Positions 1 through 9,830 of a stretch of 64,000 nt of DNA are shown in pieces. Every line of letters begins with the position of its first letter. The first letter of the stretch is position 1. Made by a program: the position numbers and the translations under genes. The notes beneath the pieces are model-generated. The model searched no databases and had not been told where the DNA came from. It was given only the letters and a program-made list of their open reading frames with translations. This stretch comes from Diphasiastrum complanatum (lineage: Eukaryota > Streptophyta > Lycopodiopsida > Lycopodiales > Lycopodiaceae), in contig CM055093.1 in the NCBI GenBank assembly GCA_029204225.1, forward strand, positions 17,571,041 to 17,635,040, in the 5' to 3' direction.

Positions 1-194
1 GGTTTTTGTTCATCACCATTTGTGATCTCCCACAAATCTCTTTCAAGGAGGATCATTTGCATCTTCAATTTCCAAAGGTGAAAATTCTCACCATTGAACT
101 TCTCTATCACCCTCGAATCCATGGTGATGTGTGGAGATCAGAGAGGCGGCAGCCTGGAGAGAGAGTGCAATGCGTAGACTGCCTGAGCAGATGC

Positions 195-196
<2 letters not shown>

Positions 197-284
<88 letters not shown>
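197..284. repeat. (GA)n microsatellite
   Basis: An uninterrupted GA dinucleotide run of about 88 bases. Frames through it read as Arg-Glu or Leu-Ser polymers and are not genes. Confidence 0.97.
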
Positions 285-286
<2 letters not shown>

Positions 287-390
287 GGATACATGCATTG
301 AGTCCCAAGAAACATTGGTCCCATAACCTTTGTTAAGTTTGGATACCAAAATGTTTACTGCTTAAAACCGTTGACTGCTAGTTAAGCTAG

Positions 391-489
391 TTAATCTACG
401 TAACATCAATGAATCCAAAAAAGAAGAACATGAGAGGCTTAATCTACATAACAGCAAGGAACCCAGAAAAGAAGAATATGAGAGGCTTG
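391..489. repeat. tandem duplication, 48-bp unit
   Basis: Two adjacent diverged copies of a 48-base unit, each starting TTAATCTAC and ending GAGAGGC. No coding sense was seen. The rest of 285-1115 is AT-rich sequence in which I see no gene. Confidence 0.7.
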
Positions 490-1120
490 ATGAGGAAACT
501 ACCATGGGACAACCAGCTTCGTGGGCTGGTTATATATTCAAAGGAGAAGATTACATGCCAAGAAACACCTACTATGGATTGACACAAGGTGACACATGGA
601 TTGTGATGTCAACAAACACAAGAAACACAAATGTGTTTTGTTTGACACCAACATTGTCGACATTATGAATAACAGATTGATCACATTTGAATAATTGAAC
701 AATGCAAACCTCTCCAAAGAAATTGATACAAATTGATGGCATTCTATCTCATCCAAACATGGTGACGTCAAACACTGAAAATGGCTTCATAAGATCATAG
801 AAATATCATCATTTACAAATGTATTTTCTTTTCTCGTCATTTGCATGTCATTTGGAGCTTGGATGGATGATTCAAGCTCTTACAAAATCTCAAAAGATTT
901 GGGTTCATCGTGTGTATCCAATGTTACAATATCTTTTCCTTCAAACACATGTCATTTTCTTACATTGAGTTGGATCACATACCACCATCTTGGGTCTAGT
1001 AGATTTGGATAAAATGTAATAAGAAAAAAAATTACAAAATTGAATTAGTCTTATAAGATCGATAAATTTGACAAATTTATAATAGAAGACAAATTCAAAT
1101 TCATGAAAATGCGAAATCTC

Positions 1121-1394
1121 AGTTAGAATTAAAGCAGAATCAATGTGCTACTGTACTGTGGGTCCTATCAGTTGATAAGGATCAGTTCGCCTCGCCACGA
1201 GGCAAGTCAAGGGGACACGCATCCTGCCAACGGCAACCTGGGTCATGCATGGGTTGCCTGAGGGGAAAACTATATGTATAGTGTGATTTCATTTTGAGAA
1301 ATATAGTTGCTATGTGAGCTTGCTGTGGAGAGTGTTTTTTGTCTGTGTTACTGTGTAGCATGATCTGTGTTTCTGTTTGAAACAAATTCTAAGT
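1121..1394 (+). repeat. 5' LTR of the Copia element
   Basis: Matches 5633-5906 along its full length. It carries the near-terminal inverted repeat TTAGAATT / AATTCTAA, set two bases in from each end. The outer dinucleotides are AG and GT rather than the usual TG and CA. The right edge is set by the primer site, the left edge by the target duplication. Confidence 0.92.
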
Positions 1395-1405
1395 TGGTAT
1401 CAGAG
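1395..1405 (+). promoter_or_regulatory. primer binding site, initiator Met tRNA type
   Basis: TGGTATCAGAG directly follows the 5' LTR. This is the usual plant Copia sequence complementary to the 3' end of initiator methionine tRNA. Confidence 0.85.
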
Positions 1406-2638
1406 TCGTATAGGGAGTGGACACAGTACAACATCGTTGTAAAAGAGAGCTTCGAGAAGACTGTCTTTTGAGAGTTTGGGGTTTACGACAGGTTGAAGAC
1501 GGAAGGAGAAGCAATGGTGCAGAGAGTTTAGCACATAGAAGCTTGGTGAGCTTGAGACTGTGTGGGGATTCAGAGACAAGAGTTGTCAGAACCTCAGCAA
1601 ACGAAATTTTGAAATTTCGAAGCAGGCTATTTGGTGTTTGCAGTCAGTGTGCATTCAATCGGACACCGTTTGACAAACAGATTGAAGCATCAGAGTTTTA
1701 GCAGTAGGGCGACCTCAGAGCAAGAGGATGGGCCTATCAGAACACTGTGAACAGGAAGCCAAGAACATATTTGTGTGAGAAACCCTGGTCTAGGCTTTGG
1801 GAGCACAAAATCAGAGATTTCTCTCCATTCTGAACCTCTTTTGAAGCTGTGAAAATCCAAGGGAGGGCACCCTGATCAGTAGTAAAAGATATGAGAAGGC
1901 CGTGGACAGTCGCACTTCATCTGTGGAGCAATAAGCACTTTTGGTGGCAGCCATAGCTACAATTCGTACAAGAGAGAGAGTCGGAGGAGAGGAACCACAA
2001 ATAGCATGTAGCGATAGCGGCTTCGGGAGTGTAGTTCAACGCGCCGATGCAACGAAGTCCACAAGATCAATCTTCACAACGATCGACGGACATGATTAAT
2101 GCATCTGGACCACAGGATTGAAACCTATTGTTGGATTTAAGTGAAGTGGGCCCGAAGGGCAGAGAAGTGCAAAGGGCACTTCATTTTCCTTCAAAATCTT
2201 CATACTGAAATTGGAGTTGGGTCTCTTCACAAGTGAAGTGTGAAGTTTCTTCAAGGTGAAAAAATAGTTCAAAAACAAGGAAAATCCCTATTTTTGGGTC
2301 CTTTGTCCGTTTTGATCCAAACGAAAGGCTATAACCTCCAAATGAAGGACACCCGGACTGTACCTGCAAGTACGGTATCGCAAAACAGAGTGATTGCAGT
2401 GGAGAAAGTGTTTGGAGTGCGCCAAAAGTGATTTCACCATTCCACTGGGCACGTGGTTGGGAGTTGACAACTGAGTGCATTTCAGAAGGCGATGCCGATT
2501 TGGCTTATAAATTGGTGGAAAAGTGACGAGTGGCCTGGTAAGGGAAAAAGTGCAGGTCATTATTTTCAACTTTTGACATCGCAGTTGGCCTCGACATACT
2601 GTTTTTAGCCTACGGCAGAAGTTTCAAGCAGTTTTGCG

Positions 2639-3420
2639 ATGGCAAACATGGGAGAGTCCATTTTGAGTGAAAGTAACAAATTGGACGGGATTTCCAACTA
2701 TGCAGTGTGGAAATTCAAAATGAGAAACATACTGATGGAGAAAGATGTGTGGGAAGTCATCACAGGTGATGAGAGAAGGCCGTCAAATGAAGCGGATATC
2801 AAAGTGTTCGACAAAAATATGAGGAAAGCTTTGACCTTCATTAACTTGTCAATGAAGGATCACATCATTACCCACATTTGTGATGTTGTTACACCTAGAC
2901 ATGCATGGGATATGCTAAAGGAGCAGTTCGAGACGTCAAATCCATCTAGAATCATGTTTTTGAAGTCAAAGCTGAATAGTGCCCGAATGGAGCAAGGAGA
3001 GCACATTCAGACGTACATGACCAGAATCAAGACAATGAGGGATGAACTGCATTCTATTGGTGAGCGCCTACGTGATGTGGAGCTAGTGCACAATGCATTG
3101 TGCGGCATTTCAGGACCTTATCAGATGTTTGTGAGCGGAATAGCATCAAGAGAAAGATTGCCAATCTTTGACGAGCTCACAGGAATCTTGATGTAGCAAG
3201 ATCAACGGTGAGAAATGGTGAAATCTAGACGTCAAAATACTGACTTGCGACACGCCAAAAACAAGGCAAGGGCAAGGGCAAGAAGAAGTCTAAACAGCAA
3301 TTTTCCAAGACTCAGGAAGATGAGGGATCTTCCAGTAAGACCAAGAAGAAAGGCAAGTGTTTCCATTGTGGTAAAAAGGGCCATTGGAAGAGTGAATGTC
3401 GCAAATTCCTGGCGGAACAA
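2639..3420 (+). pseudogene. Copia gag remnant (UBN2-type capsid plus zinc knuckle)
   Basis: An open frame from 2639 to 3196 (185 codons) begins with the typical Copia gag start, including LDGISNYAVWKFKMRNIL, and continues through the capsid-like region to a stop at 3194. The CCHC zinc knuckle, CFHCGKKGHWKSEC, lies at 3358-3399 and is separated from the capsid frame by a stop and a frame change. In the family these parts form one protein that packages element RNA. The break means the product would lack its nucleic-acid-binding end. The 1406-2638 leader has no supported gene. Confidence 0.85.
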
Positions 3421-3529
3421 GGCAAGGGGAAACCAAAGCAAGCAGGTAACCTTGTCGATGAGGGTGAGATTGAAGACTCTAGCATCTTCATATCTACATT
3501 GTCATCTAATCGAGATGATCAAGCATGGT

Positions 3530-5075
3530 ATATTGACTCAGAGCCACAAGACACATGACAGGTAACAAGAATTGGTTCAGTAGCTTGAAAGTGTTGGATA
3601 ATGGAATGTCCGTTTCACAAGCAAATGGCGATGTGTGCAAGATCAAGCGGATAGACACTGTTTCAATCCAACTACCTATTGGAAAAAGCAGGATGATCAG
3701 GGAGGTACTTTACGTACCAGGTTTGAAGAAAAATCTACTTTCTGTTGGAGTCATTACTGATCAAAAGTTGAAAGTAGAATTCGCCCATGATCGTTGCTTT
3801 GTAAAGGATGTGAACCAAAAGTTCAAAGTTATTGCAAATGGAGTAAGGGAGCCCAATACAAAATTGTACAGATTGAGTGCTACAATCAAGGGGCAACATG
3901 GACTCGTATCGTCCATTCCTTTGCAAACTGAGTTGTGGCATAAGAGGCTTGGTCACTTGAACTTAGAAAGCCTCTGTTTGATGAGAAAATTGGAGATGGT
4001 AACAGGATTGCCTACTATAGAAGACCACTTGAAATCGATGTGCGAGTCATGTGTATATGGGAAGCAGCATCGAGAGAAGTTCAATAAAGGGGGTGTTGCA
4101 AGGGCAAAGAACATCCTGGATTTGATCCACACAGATTTATGCAGGCCTATGAGGACCATGTCCTTAGGTAGAGCCTTCTATTCATGACCTTTATTGATGA
4201 TATGTCACTTAAGACGTGGATCTACTTCTTGACGAAGAAATCGGATGCATTTGACAATTTCAAGAGCTTCAAAGCATTGGTCGAAAATCAGACAGGTAGG
4301 AAGATCAAAGTCCTAAGATCAGATAGTGGAGGTGAGTACAAGTCTAATGACTTCAATGATCTTTGTGATCAATGTGGGATTAAAAGACAATTTACGCAAG
4401 CTCATACTCTTGCTCTCAATGGTGTAGCTGAGCGCAAGAATCGTACGATTGTGGAAAGTTCCAGATCTATGCTAGCTGAGATGAAACTACCAAAAGATTT
4501 TTGGTCAGAAGCATGCAGTACGGCAGTCTATCTTCAAAATAGAAGTCCTACCATTTTCATACCAAAGATAACACCTGAGGAAGTATTCACGAAGAAGAAG
4601 CCAAAGGTGAACCACTTGCGAATCTTTGGATGTAAAGCCTTTGTACATATTCCTAAGGAAGAGAGACGTAAACTTGATGTAAAAGCTATCAAGTGTATAT
4701 TCCTAGGATATGATGAACGTGTGAAGGGCTATAGATGTTATGATCCAGTGGAAAACAAAATCCATGTAAGCCGTGATGTTATCTTTGATGAATCCAAGAT
4801 GTATGAAGATGAGGATGTTGAGAAGATAGATACATCTAGTGGGAAAGATGGTATAGTGAGGATACCTCCTGATGATGGTCCATTCATTGACCTTCCGAGT
4901 GATGAATATGAGGATACATCTCAAGATACTACTACTCAACCTCAAGAGACAGGTTGGAGAGGTAGAGACAAACCTTTTGGTACAAGAAGGATTGAAGTTG
5001 TAGGTGACAAACGCAAGGAGAAGGATGTACCGTGGGATACATTTTCACCAGGAAGCCGATCACCTGACAGGAAGC
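3530..5075 (+). pseudogene. Copia protease, GAG-pre-integrase and integrase remnant
   Basis: The protease active-site region (WYIDS) at about 3526-3540 is followed at once by a one-base frame slip. A second frame (3555-4187) carries the pre-integrase zinc-binding part with LWHKRLGHLN. After another slip near 4175 comes the integrase core (4184-5075) with FIDDMS, LRSDSGGEY and NGVAERKNR, which hold the Asp, Asp and Glu positions of the catalytic triad. The C-terminal part (FLGYDERVKGYRCYDP) is present. Codons then run into a junction near 5070-5090 where reverse transcriptase should begin. At least two frameshifts make the region non-functional. Confidence 0.88.
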
Positions 5076-5084
5076 TCCCTAAGT

Positions 5085-5577
5085 GGTTTTATGGCAGCAC
5101 CTACGGAAACGCAATGGAAGGAAGCTAAACACATTTTGCGTTATGTGAAAGGCACTTCAGATTATGGCTTGATTTACAGGAAGCATGATGGTTTACTTGA
5201 GTTGTGTGGCTATGTGGATGCAGATTGGGGAGGTGACTATGATGATCGTAGATCCACCACAGGGTATGTATTCCAGTTTTGTGGTAGTTGGTTTTCCTGG
5301 TCTAGTAAGAAGCAAAGTACAATTGCTCTATCCACCACAGAAGCAGAGTATAAGACAATGTGTAGTGCAAAACAGGAAGCTATATGGTTGAGACAAATAT
5401 CCCACGACATTACATAGCGATAGTTATCACTTTATACGTGAGAGGCTGCTGAGTCGTGAAATTCATGTTGTTCATTGTAGTACGGAAGAACAACTAGCTC
5501 ATATTTTCACTCAGCCACTTGTTGGAGAAAAGTTTGATAAGTTTAGATCAAAGCTTTCTGTACTTAAAGTTTGTTGA
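5085..5577 (+). pseudogene. Copia RNase H and C-terminal tail remnant
   Basis: Frame 5091-5417 encodes the RNase H part with ILRYVKGTSDYGL, YVDADWGGD, STTGYVF and STTEAEY, so several catalytic positions survive. After a second deletion near 5410, the usual end of a Copia polyprotein follows in a shifted frame to a stop near 5577, including HFIRERLLSREIHVVH and AHIFTQPLVGEKFDKFR. Fusion of the integrase tail directly to RNase H shows that roughly 0.8-1 kb of reverse transcriptase is missing. Confidence 0.85.
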
Positions 5578-5632
5578 CTTTAAAGCTATGTATATTGACT
5601 GTGTAAAAAGTAGACTCTACTTTAAAGGAGAG

Positions 5633-5906
5633 AGTTAGAATTAAAGTAGAATCGTTGTGCTACCGTACTATGGGTCCTATCAGTTGATAAGGATCAGTTT
5701 GCCTCGCCACGAGGCAAGTCGACGGGACACGCGTCCCGCCAACGGCAACCTGGGTCATGCATGGGTTGCCTGAGTGAACAACTATATGTACAGTGTAATT
5801 TCATTTTGAGAAATACAGTTGCTATGTGAGCTTGCTATGGAGAGTGTTTTCTGTCTGTGTTACTGTGTAGCATGATCTATGTTCCTGTTCGAAGCAAATT
5901 CTAAGT
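5633..5906 (+). repeat. 3' LTR of the Copia element
   Basis: Same length as the 5' LTR. It is preceded by the purine tract AAAGGAGAG (about 5624-5632) used for plus-strand priming and followed by the target duplication ATCTC. Confidence 0.92.
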
Positions 5907-5911
5907 ATCTC

Positions 5912-7120
5912 ACATGTTCAAAATGTCATGGCAATACTAAAGTATCATGAGAGTCCATCTATATACATTTTGTTGAGTAGATTTGAAAAAACTTTGAGCT
6001 ATTATGTCTAATCATGGTGTTGCTTCCACGATAGATGACCTTAAACCATTTTACATCAAAAATAAATTATCTATTGTTAGTCTCGTAGTCGACTTCATAA
6101 AAATTATGTGCCAACATAGTCTAGGTCACTTGAAATGACATTTATGTCCCTCACACTACAATGACTCACTTTTTGAAAGGCCATTATGCCACAATTGAAT
6201 GTATGTTGCTTGTTGTCAATCCTCTCAACATGATAATGATGTCCATATGCCCACAAAGCAACGTATGATTTATATTGAAACACAATACAATAAAATAAAA
6301 ATGGGCAAATTAAAATACTATTTTTATCTTGACTACAAAAACAAAACTTTACAAAGGCAATAGTACACTAACCTTCCATGCACATTCACTAGCCAAAATT
6401 CGATCACTTCATTTCCATTTTTCGATGCTTTTAGCATGGTATCAAGAACTCATTTACGAGTGCACTGTGAAGGTAAAAGGTTCCAAAGATTCATCGTTCT
6501 CCAAAGAATGGCTTGCCAATTCTCTTCTTCTTTTCCTATTGATATTTCTTCTTTGTTTCAATATTATGTTTCTTTCTTTTTTGGCTTCTTCATACCTTGA
6601 GGTCCACTTTTCCATAAGTCCACAATTATTTTAATTGAGATGAAAGTCTTTTTTCCACAACATTTCCTTGTGCTACTTCACTCTTAGCACGTTCATCTTC
6701 TTCTTCACACCGCATTTTTGGACTTGGAGGATGCAATTGCAAGATTATTTCAGTGATATAAAACAAAGATTTTTGAACAAGCCAATCTTCTACAATGCTA
6801 CCTTTTGGCCTTGTCTTTTGTCTCACAAAGTCCTTCAAAACTTTTATAAAGCACTCAAGGTACAACGTTCATCTTGTGTGCACAGGTCCTACAATGGATA
6901 CTTCTTCAACCAAATGCACCAGAATATGAACATTTATATCCAAAAAGGAAGTTGGAAAATCTCTTTTCAACAAACATACCATTTGGACCATTTGAATTTT
7001 CATGTAATTCAATTCATTCTTTTTTATTTCTTTTGAAGAAATTCACTTGCAAGATTGCGATCACACTAAGTTAATTAGCAATGCACTAAACAACTTGAAA
7101 TAGCACATCATTGTACAAGT
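5912..7120. other. AT-rich spacer, no gene seen
   Basis: The frames here lack family motifs, start context and codon bias. I see no RNA gene or terminal repeat. Confidence 0.6.
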
Positions 7121-7122
7121 GT

Positions 7123-8017
7123 TTAAAAAGGATATACAAACCTAATCAACGATGATAATTTGTAGAGCGTATTTTGCATGTCATCTTTGAAACAACCTCG
7201 AATAAAAAGCGGAAGTATGAATTGCAATATCATATGCCAATCATGTGATTTTAATTTGGTAAATGATTTGCATAAATAATGTGCATAGCCTGTTGGAGCT
7301 CTCATTTGTCTTATGACGTATTTAACATGTGAGAGTTGTTCTTTTTTAAGAATCTATGGCACGTTAGGTAGAATTTCATCTCCACTTGCAGTGCATTGAA
7401 TCCAATAGGGTCTTTTCACGTCAGCTGCTTGTAGATCTTTACGAGTTGCTGATTTGTCTTTTATGCCGATGATGTGGTTCCACAGTGATTCACCAACGTT
7501 TTTAAATATGTGCATAGGATCCAAAAGATAATCAATCAATGAAGACCTCCAATAGGATAATTCATGAAAAATAGACAATCTTTTCATACCATCAATTGAT
7601 TTGTCCCACGAGGAATTGACATCGTGATATTGAAGCCATTCATCATCATTCTGCTACTCTCCATGCGTGAGGGTGGTGGTGTGGTTAACGGATTCTCTCT
7701 TTGCCCTCCAAAAAATCACCTAATTCAACAATCGAAAAGGGTGATCAAGCAGCAAGTATTTTTTATGATTTCATAGACCCTTTTTTTTAACATATTTGTT
7801 CTATGATGACCCTCCAAATGTGGCCCTCAGATGTAGCGTGCATTATGTGATAACTTTTACCACATCCAAAACAACCTATTGATAACTTCGTCCGATGTCT
7901 TTGTTGTTGTGCAGTAGCATAAATTGTATAATACTCATTGATTGATGGATTGTAAAATGGTTCTGTTGGCACTAACCATTGGACTACTTCATTTTCCGAC
8001 ATTGATTCCATTGCCAT
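7123..8017 (-). pseudogene. CACTA (En/Spm) transposase relic, TNP2-like
   Basis: Two broken minus-strand frames carry CACTA transposase landmarks in the right order. 7354-7587 has LLDPMHIFKNVGESLWNHI, the DxxH-bearing core of TNP2-type transposases. 7123-7305 has LKSHDWHMILQFILPLFIRG, the conserved block of the DUF4218 region downstream of TNP2. A further open stretch upstream (7787-8017) has a CFGCGKSYH cysteine pair that I cannot place with confidence. Stops and frame changes separate the parts and no CACTA terminal repeat was found nearby, so this is an internal relic. It abuts a Copia relic at about 8040. Confidence 0.75.
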
Positions 8018-8039
8018 TTAAATGGAGAAATTGTTGACC

Positions 8040-9149
8040 ACGATTCAAAGTTAGATTAATGGCAAAAGGAGTCACACAACAAGTGGGAATAGACTATAAT
8101 GAGATTTTCTCACCAGTGGCAAGACTGACAACTATTCAAATGATCTTCTCCATAGCAGCAATTGAGAATTGGGAGTTACAACAAATGGATGTGACCATTG
8201 GTTTTCTTAATAAAAGACAAAATTTACATGGAACAACCATACGGTTAGAGACAAAGGGACATAAAGAATGGTTTGCATACTGCACAAATCCATTTATGGA
8301 GTGAAGCAATCATCCAGAGCATGGTATCTAAAACTTGACAGCTACTTTGTGGAGTTAGGTTGCAGACGGTGTAAATCTAATTATAGCATATACATACTAA
8401 AAAACAAATCCTTCATTTGTATCATTGTTGTGTATGTAGGTGACGTACTACTTACAAAAAATTCTCTCTCTTATCTTGCAAGTAAAGGGAAGATTAAAAG
8501 AAAAATTTGTAATGAAGAATTTGGGAAATGTGCATTGTTTCCTTGGGCTTCATATAGAACGTGATCGAGCTAAGAATACCAAATAGAAGATAATCCATGT
8601 GAACATAAAATTGGTTATTAGAGTATTATAGAAAATTCATGCACATATGTCAAAATAAAATTCACTAGGTTACAGCAGAAAGGGTACTCATATACCTTTA
8701 AGAAAGCAATGACTAGAAAATCACATACAAACTTCAAGTAGAAAATCAAAATAGTCTTGTCAGATTTTCAAATTTTGATTGGGGAGGAGACAAAAGTAAT
8801 CAAAAGTCAATTGTAGGTTATATTTTTATGCTTAATCATGGTTGCACCAATTGGAGCAGCAAAAACAAAGCTCAATCGTATTATCTAGTATTGAAGCAAA
8901 GTATACACTCACCATGCAACAAAAGAGGCTATTTCTCTGAGAAAATTAATGAAAGAGACATCAACAACCATATTTTGTGCCAACAACAACAATATTGTAT
9001 TGGCTAGAAACCTTTGCAACATGCCAAGATTAAGCATATAGACTCAAAGGATCAATTAGCAGACATTTGTACCAAACCACTTAGTAGAGGAAAGCATTTG
9101 TTGTTATTTCACAAATTGCAACTTACCTCCCATGTTGCTGAAGGGGGAG
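8040..9149 (+). pseudogene. Copia reverse transcriptase-RNase H relic
   Basis: Starts inside reverse transcriptase at RLMAKGVTQQVGIDYNEIFS and continues with LQQMDVTIGFLN, then after a frame change KSIYGVKQSSRAWY and IIVVYVGDVLL. The last is the catalytic YVDD box with the first Asp replaced by Gly. RNase H follows at about 8770-8880 (FDWGGDKSNQKSIVGYIF). The polyprotein end (about 9020-9140) includes KHIDSKDQLADICTKPL. Nothing upstream of reverse transcriptase remains; the left edge meets the CACTA relic. Multiple frame changes make it a pseudogene. Confidence 0.87.
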
Positions 9150-9400
9150 TGTTAACATCTTATTGAAATAAAACATCACACTAGTAACATTTGTTATATA
9201 TCTTTTTTCAAAAGTAGAATATGTGTAGTGATACACGTGTCAACTCATGGTAACATATACGTTCAGGAGTATCGAATAACAATGATCAAAGAACTATTTT
9301 CTTGTTTAAATTAATGATCGAATGTGTTTGCATAATGCTTTCTTTAAGTTTTTGACGTGTGCTTTGTAAATATGTTTGAAGCATAGTTTTTGTATTTTAT
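9141..9400 (+). repeat. polypurine tract and start of a Copia 3' LTR
   Basis: AAGGGGGAG (9141-9149) is followed by TGTTAACA, a typical start for a TG...CA LTR. The far end was not identified; it must lie before the minus-strand integrase relic at 9402. Confidence 0.6.
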
Positions 9401-9401
9401 C

Positions 9402-9830
9402 TCACACTATTTCTGTGCAATATCCAATAAATATGCATTTAGTAAATGTTTCATTGAGCTTCTTCCTCAGCTTGCGAGGTATTTGAGCATAGAAGATACA
9501 ACCAAATCTTTTGAGATAACTCGGATTTGGTTTTTGACTTGTCCATGCTTCATGCAAAGTCTTGTTGTGGAGGGCTTTGGTGCTTGCATAATTATGTAAA
9601 TGATAGCCTGTTGATACCACTTTAGCCCAAAATATTGTTGGCAATTTTGCCAAGTTTAGCATTGATTTGGTTATCTCCATGAGACTTCAATTCTCTCTCT
9701 ACTATGCCATTATGTTGAGCTACTGGTTAGCTTGGCATCCAAAGTTTCTTTGGTCCCAGGTTCGAGCCTCCCCTTGGAAACCAAGAAGCATTATGTTGAG
9801 CTGAATAGCTAGCTATCAGTAGGTTTTTAA
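9402..9830 (-). pseudogene. Copia integrase relic, interrupted by a SINE
   Basis: On the minus strand the frame reads the C-terminal half of a Copia integrase: MEITKSMLNLAKLPTIFWAK, then YLKRFGCIFYAQIPRKLRKK and KCIFIGY. The preceding conserved block (AQHNGIVERE) is split by the small insertion at 9722-9788. Removing that insert and one copy of its duplication restores continuity of the conserved block at DNA level. No LTR of this copy was recognised. Confidence 0.82.
9722..9788 (+). mobile_element. very short tRNA-derived SINE, copy 1
   Basis: A 67-base insert flanked by the perfect 14-base direct repeat CATTATGTTGAGCT (9708-9721 and 9789-9802). It contains a pol III B-box-like core (GGTTCGAGCCT) and ends with the small hairpin CTTGG-AAA-CCAAG followed by AAG. 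It matches copy 2 (16102-16176, opposite strand) but lacks about eight bases at its 5' end, including most of the A box. There is no poly(A) inside the duplication, although an A-run lies about 25 bases further on. Confidence 0.82.

Larger units (their letters stand above)
1121..5906 (+). mobile_element. Ty1/Copia LTR retrotransposon, complete ends, defective interior
   Basis: A 4.8-kb element bounded by two 274-bp LTRs and flanked by the direct repeat ATCTC (1116-1120 and 5907-5911; possibly ATCTCA). The order LTR, Met-tRNA primer site, gag, protease, integrase, RNase H, purine tract, LTR is that of Copia. The interior carries frameshifts and has lost essentially all of reverse transcriptase, so it cannot encode its own mobilisation. 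By hand the LTRs differ at about 22 of 274 positions, mostly transitions, so the insertion is not recent. Confidence 0.93.

Noticed and set aside
6-349. Open frames giving Arg-Glu or Leu-Ser polymers on both strands
   Set aside because: They are translations of the (GA)n microsatellite. The same applies to the frames across 34961-35266, 39259-39477 and 60737-61093.
2096-2569. Overlapping minus-strand frames in the Copia leader
   Set aside because: They lie in the non-coding leader of a plus-strand element and carry no motif.
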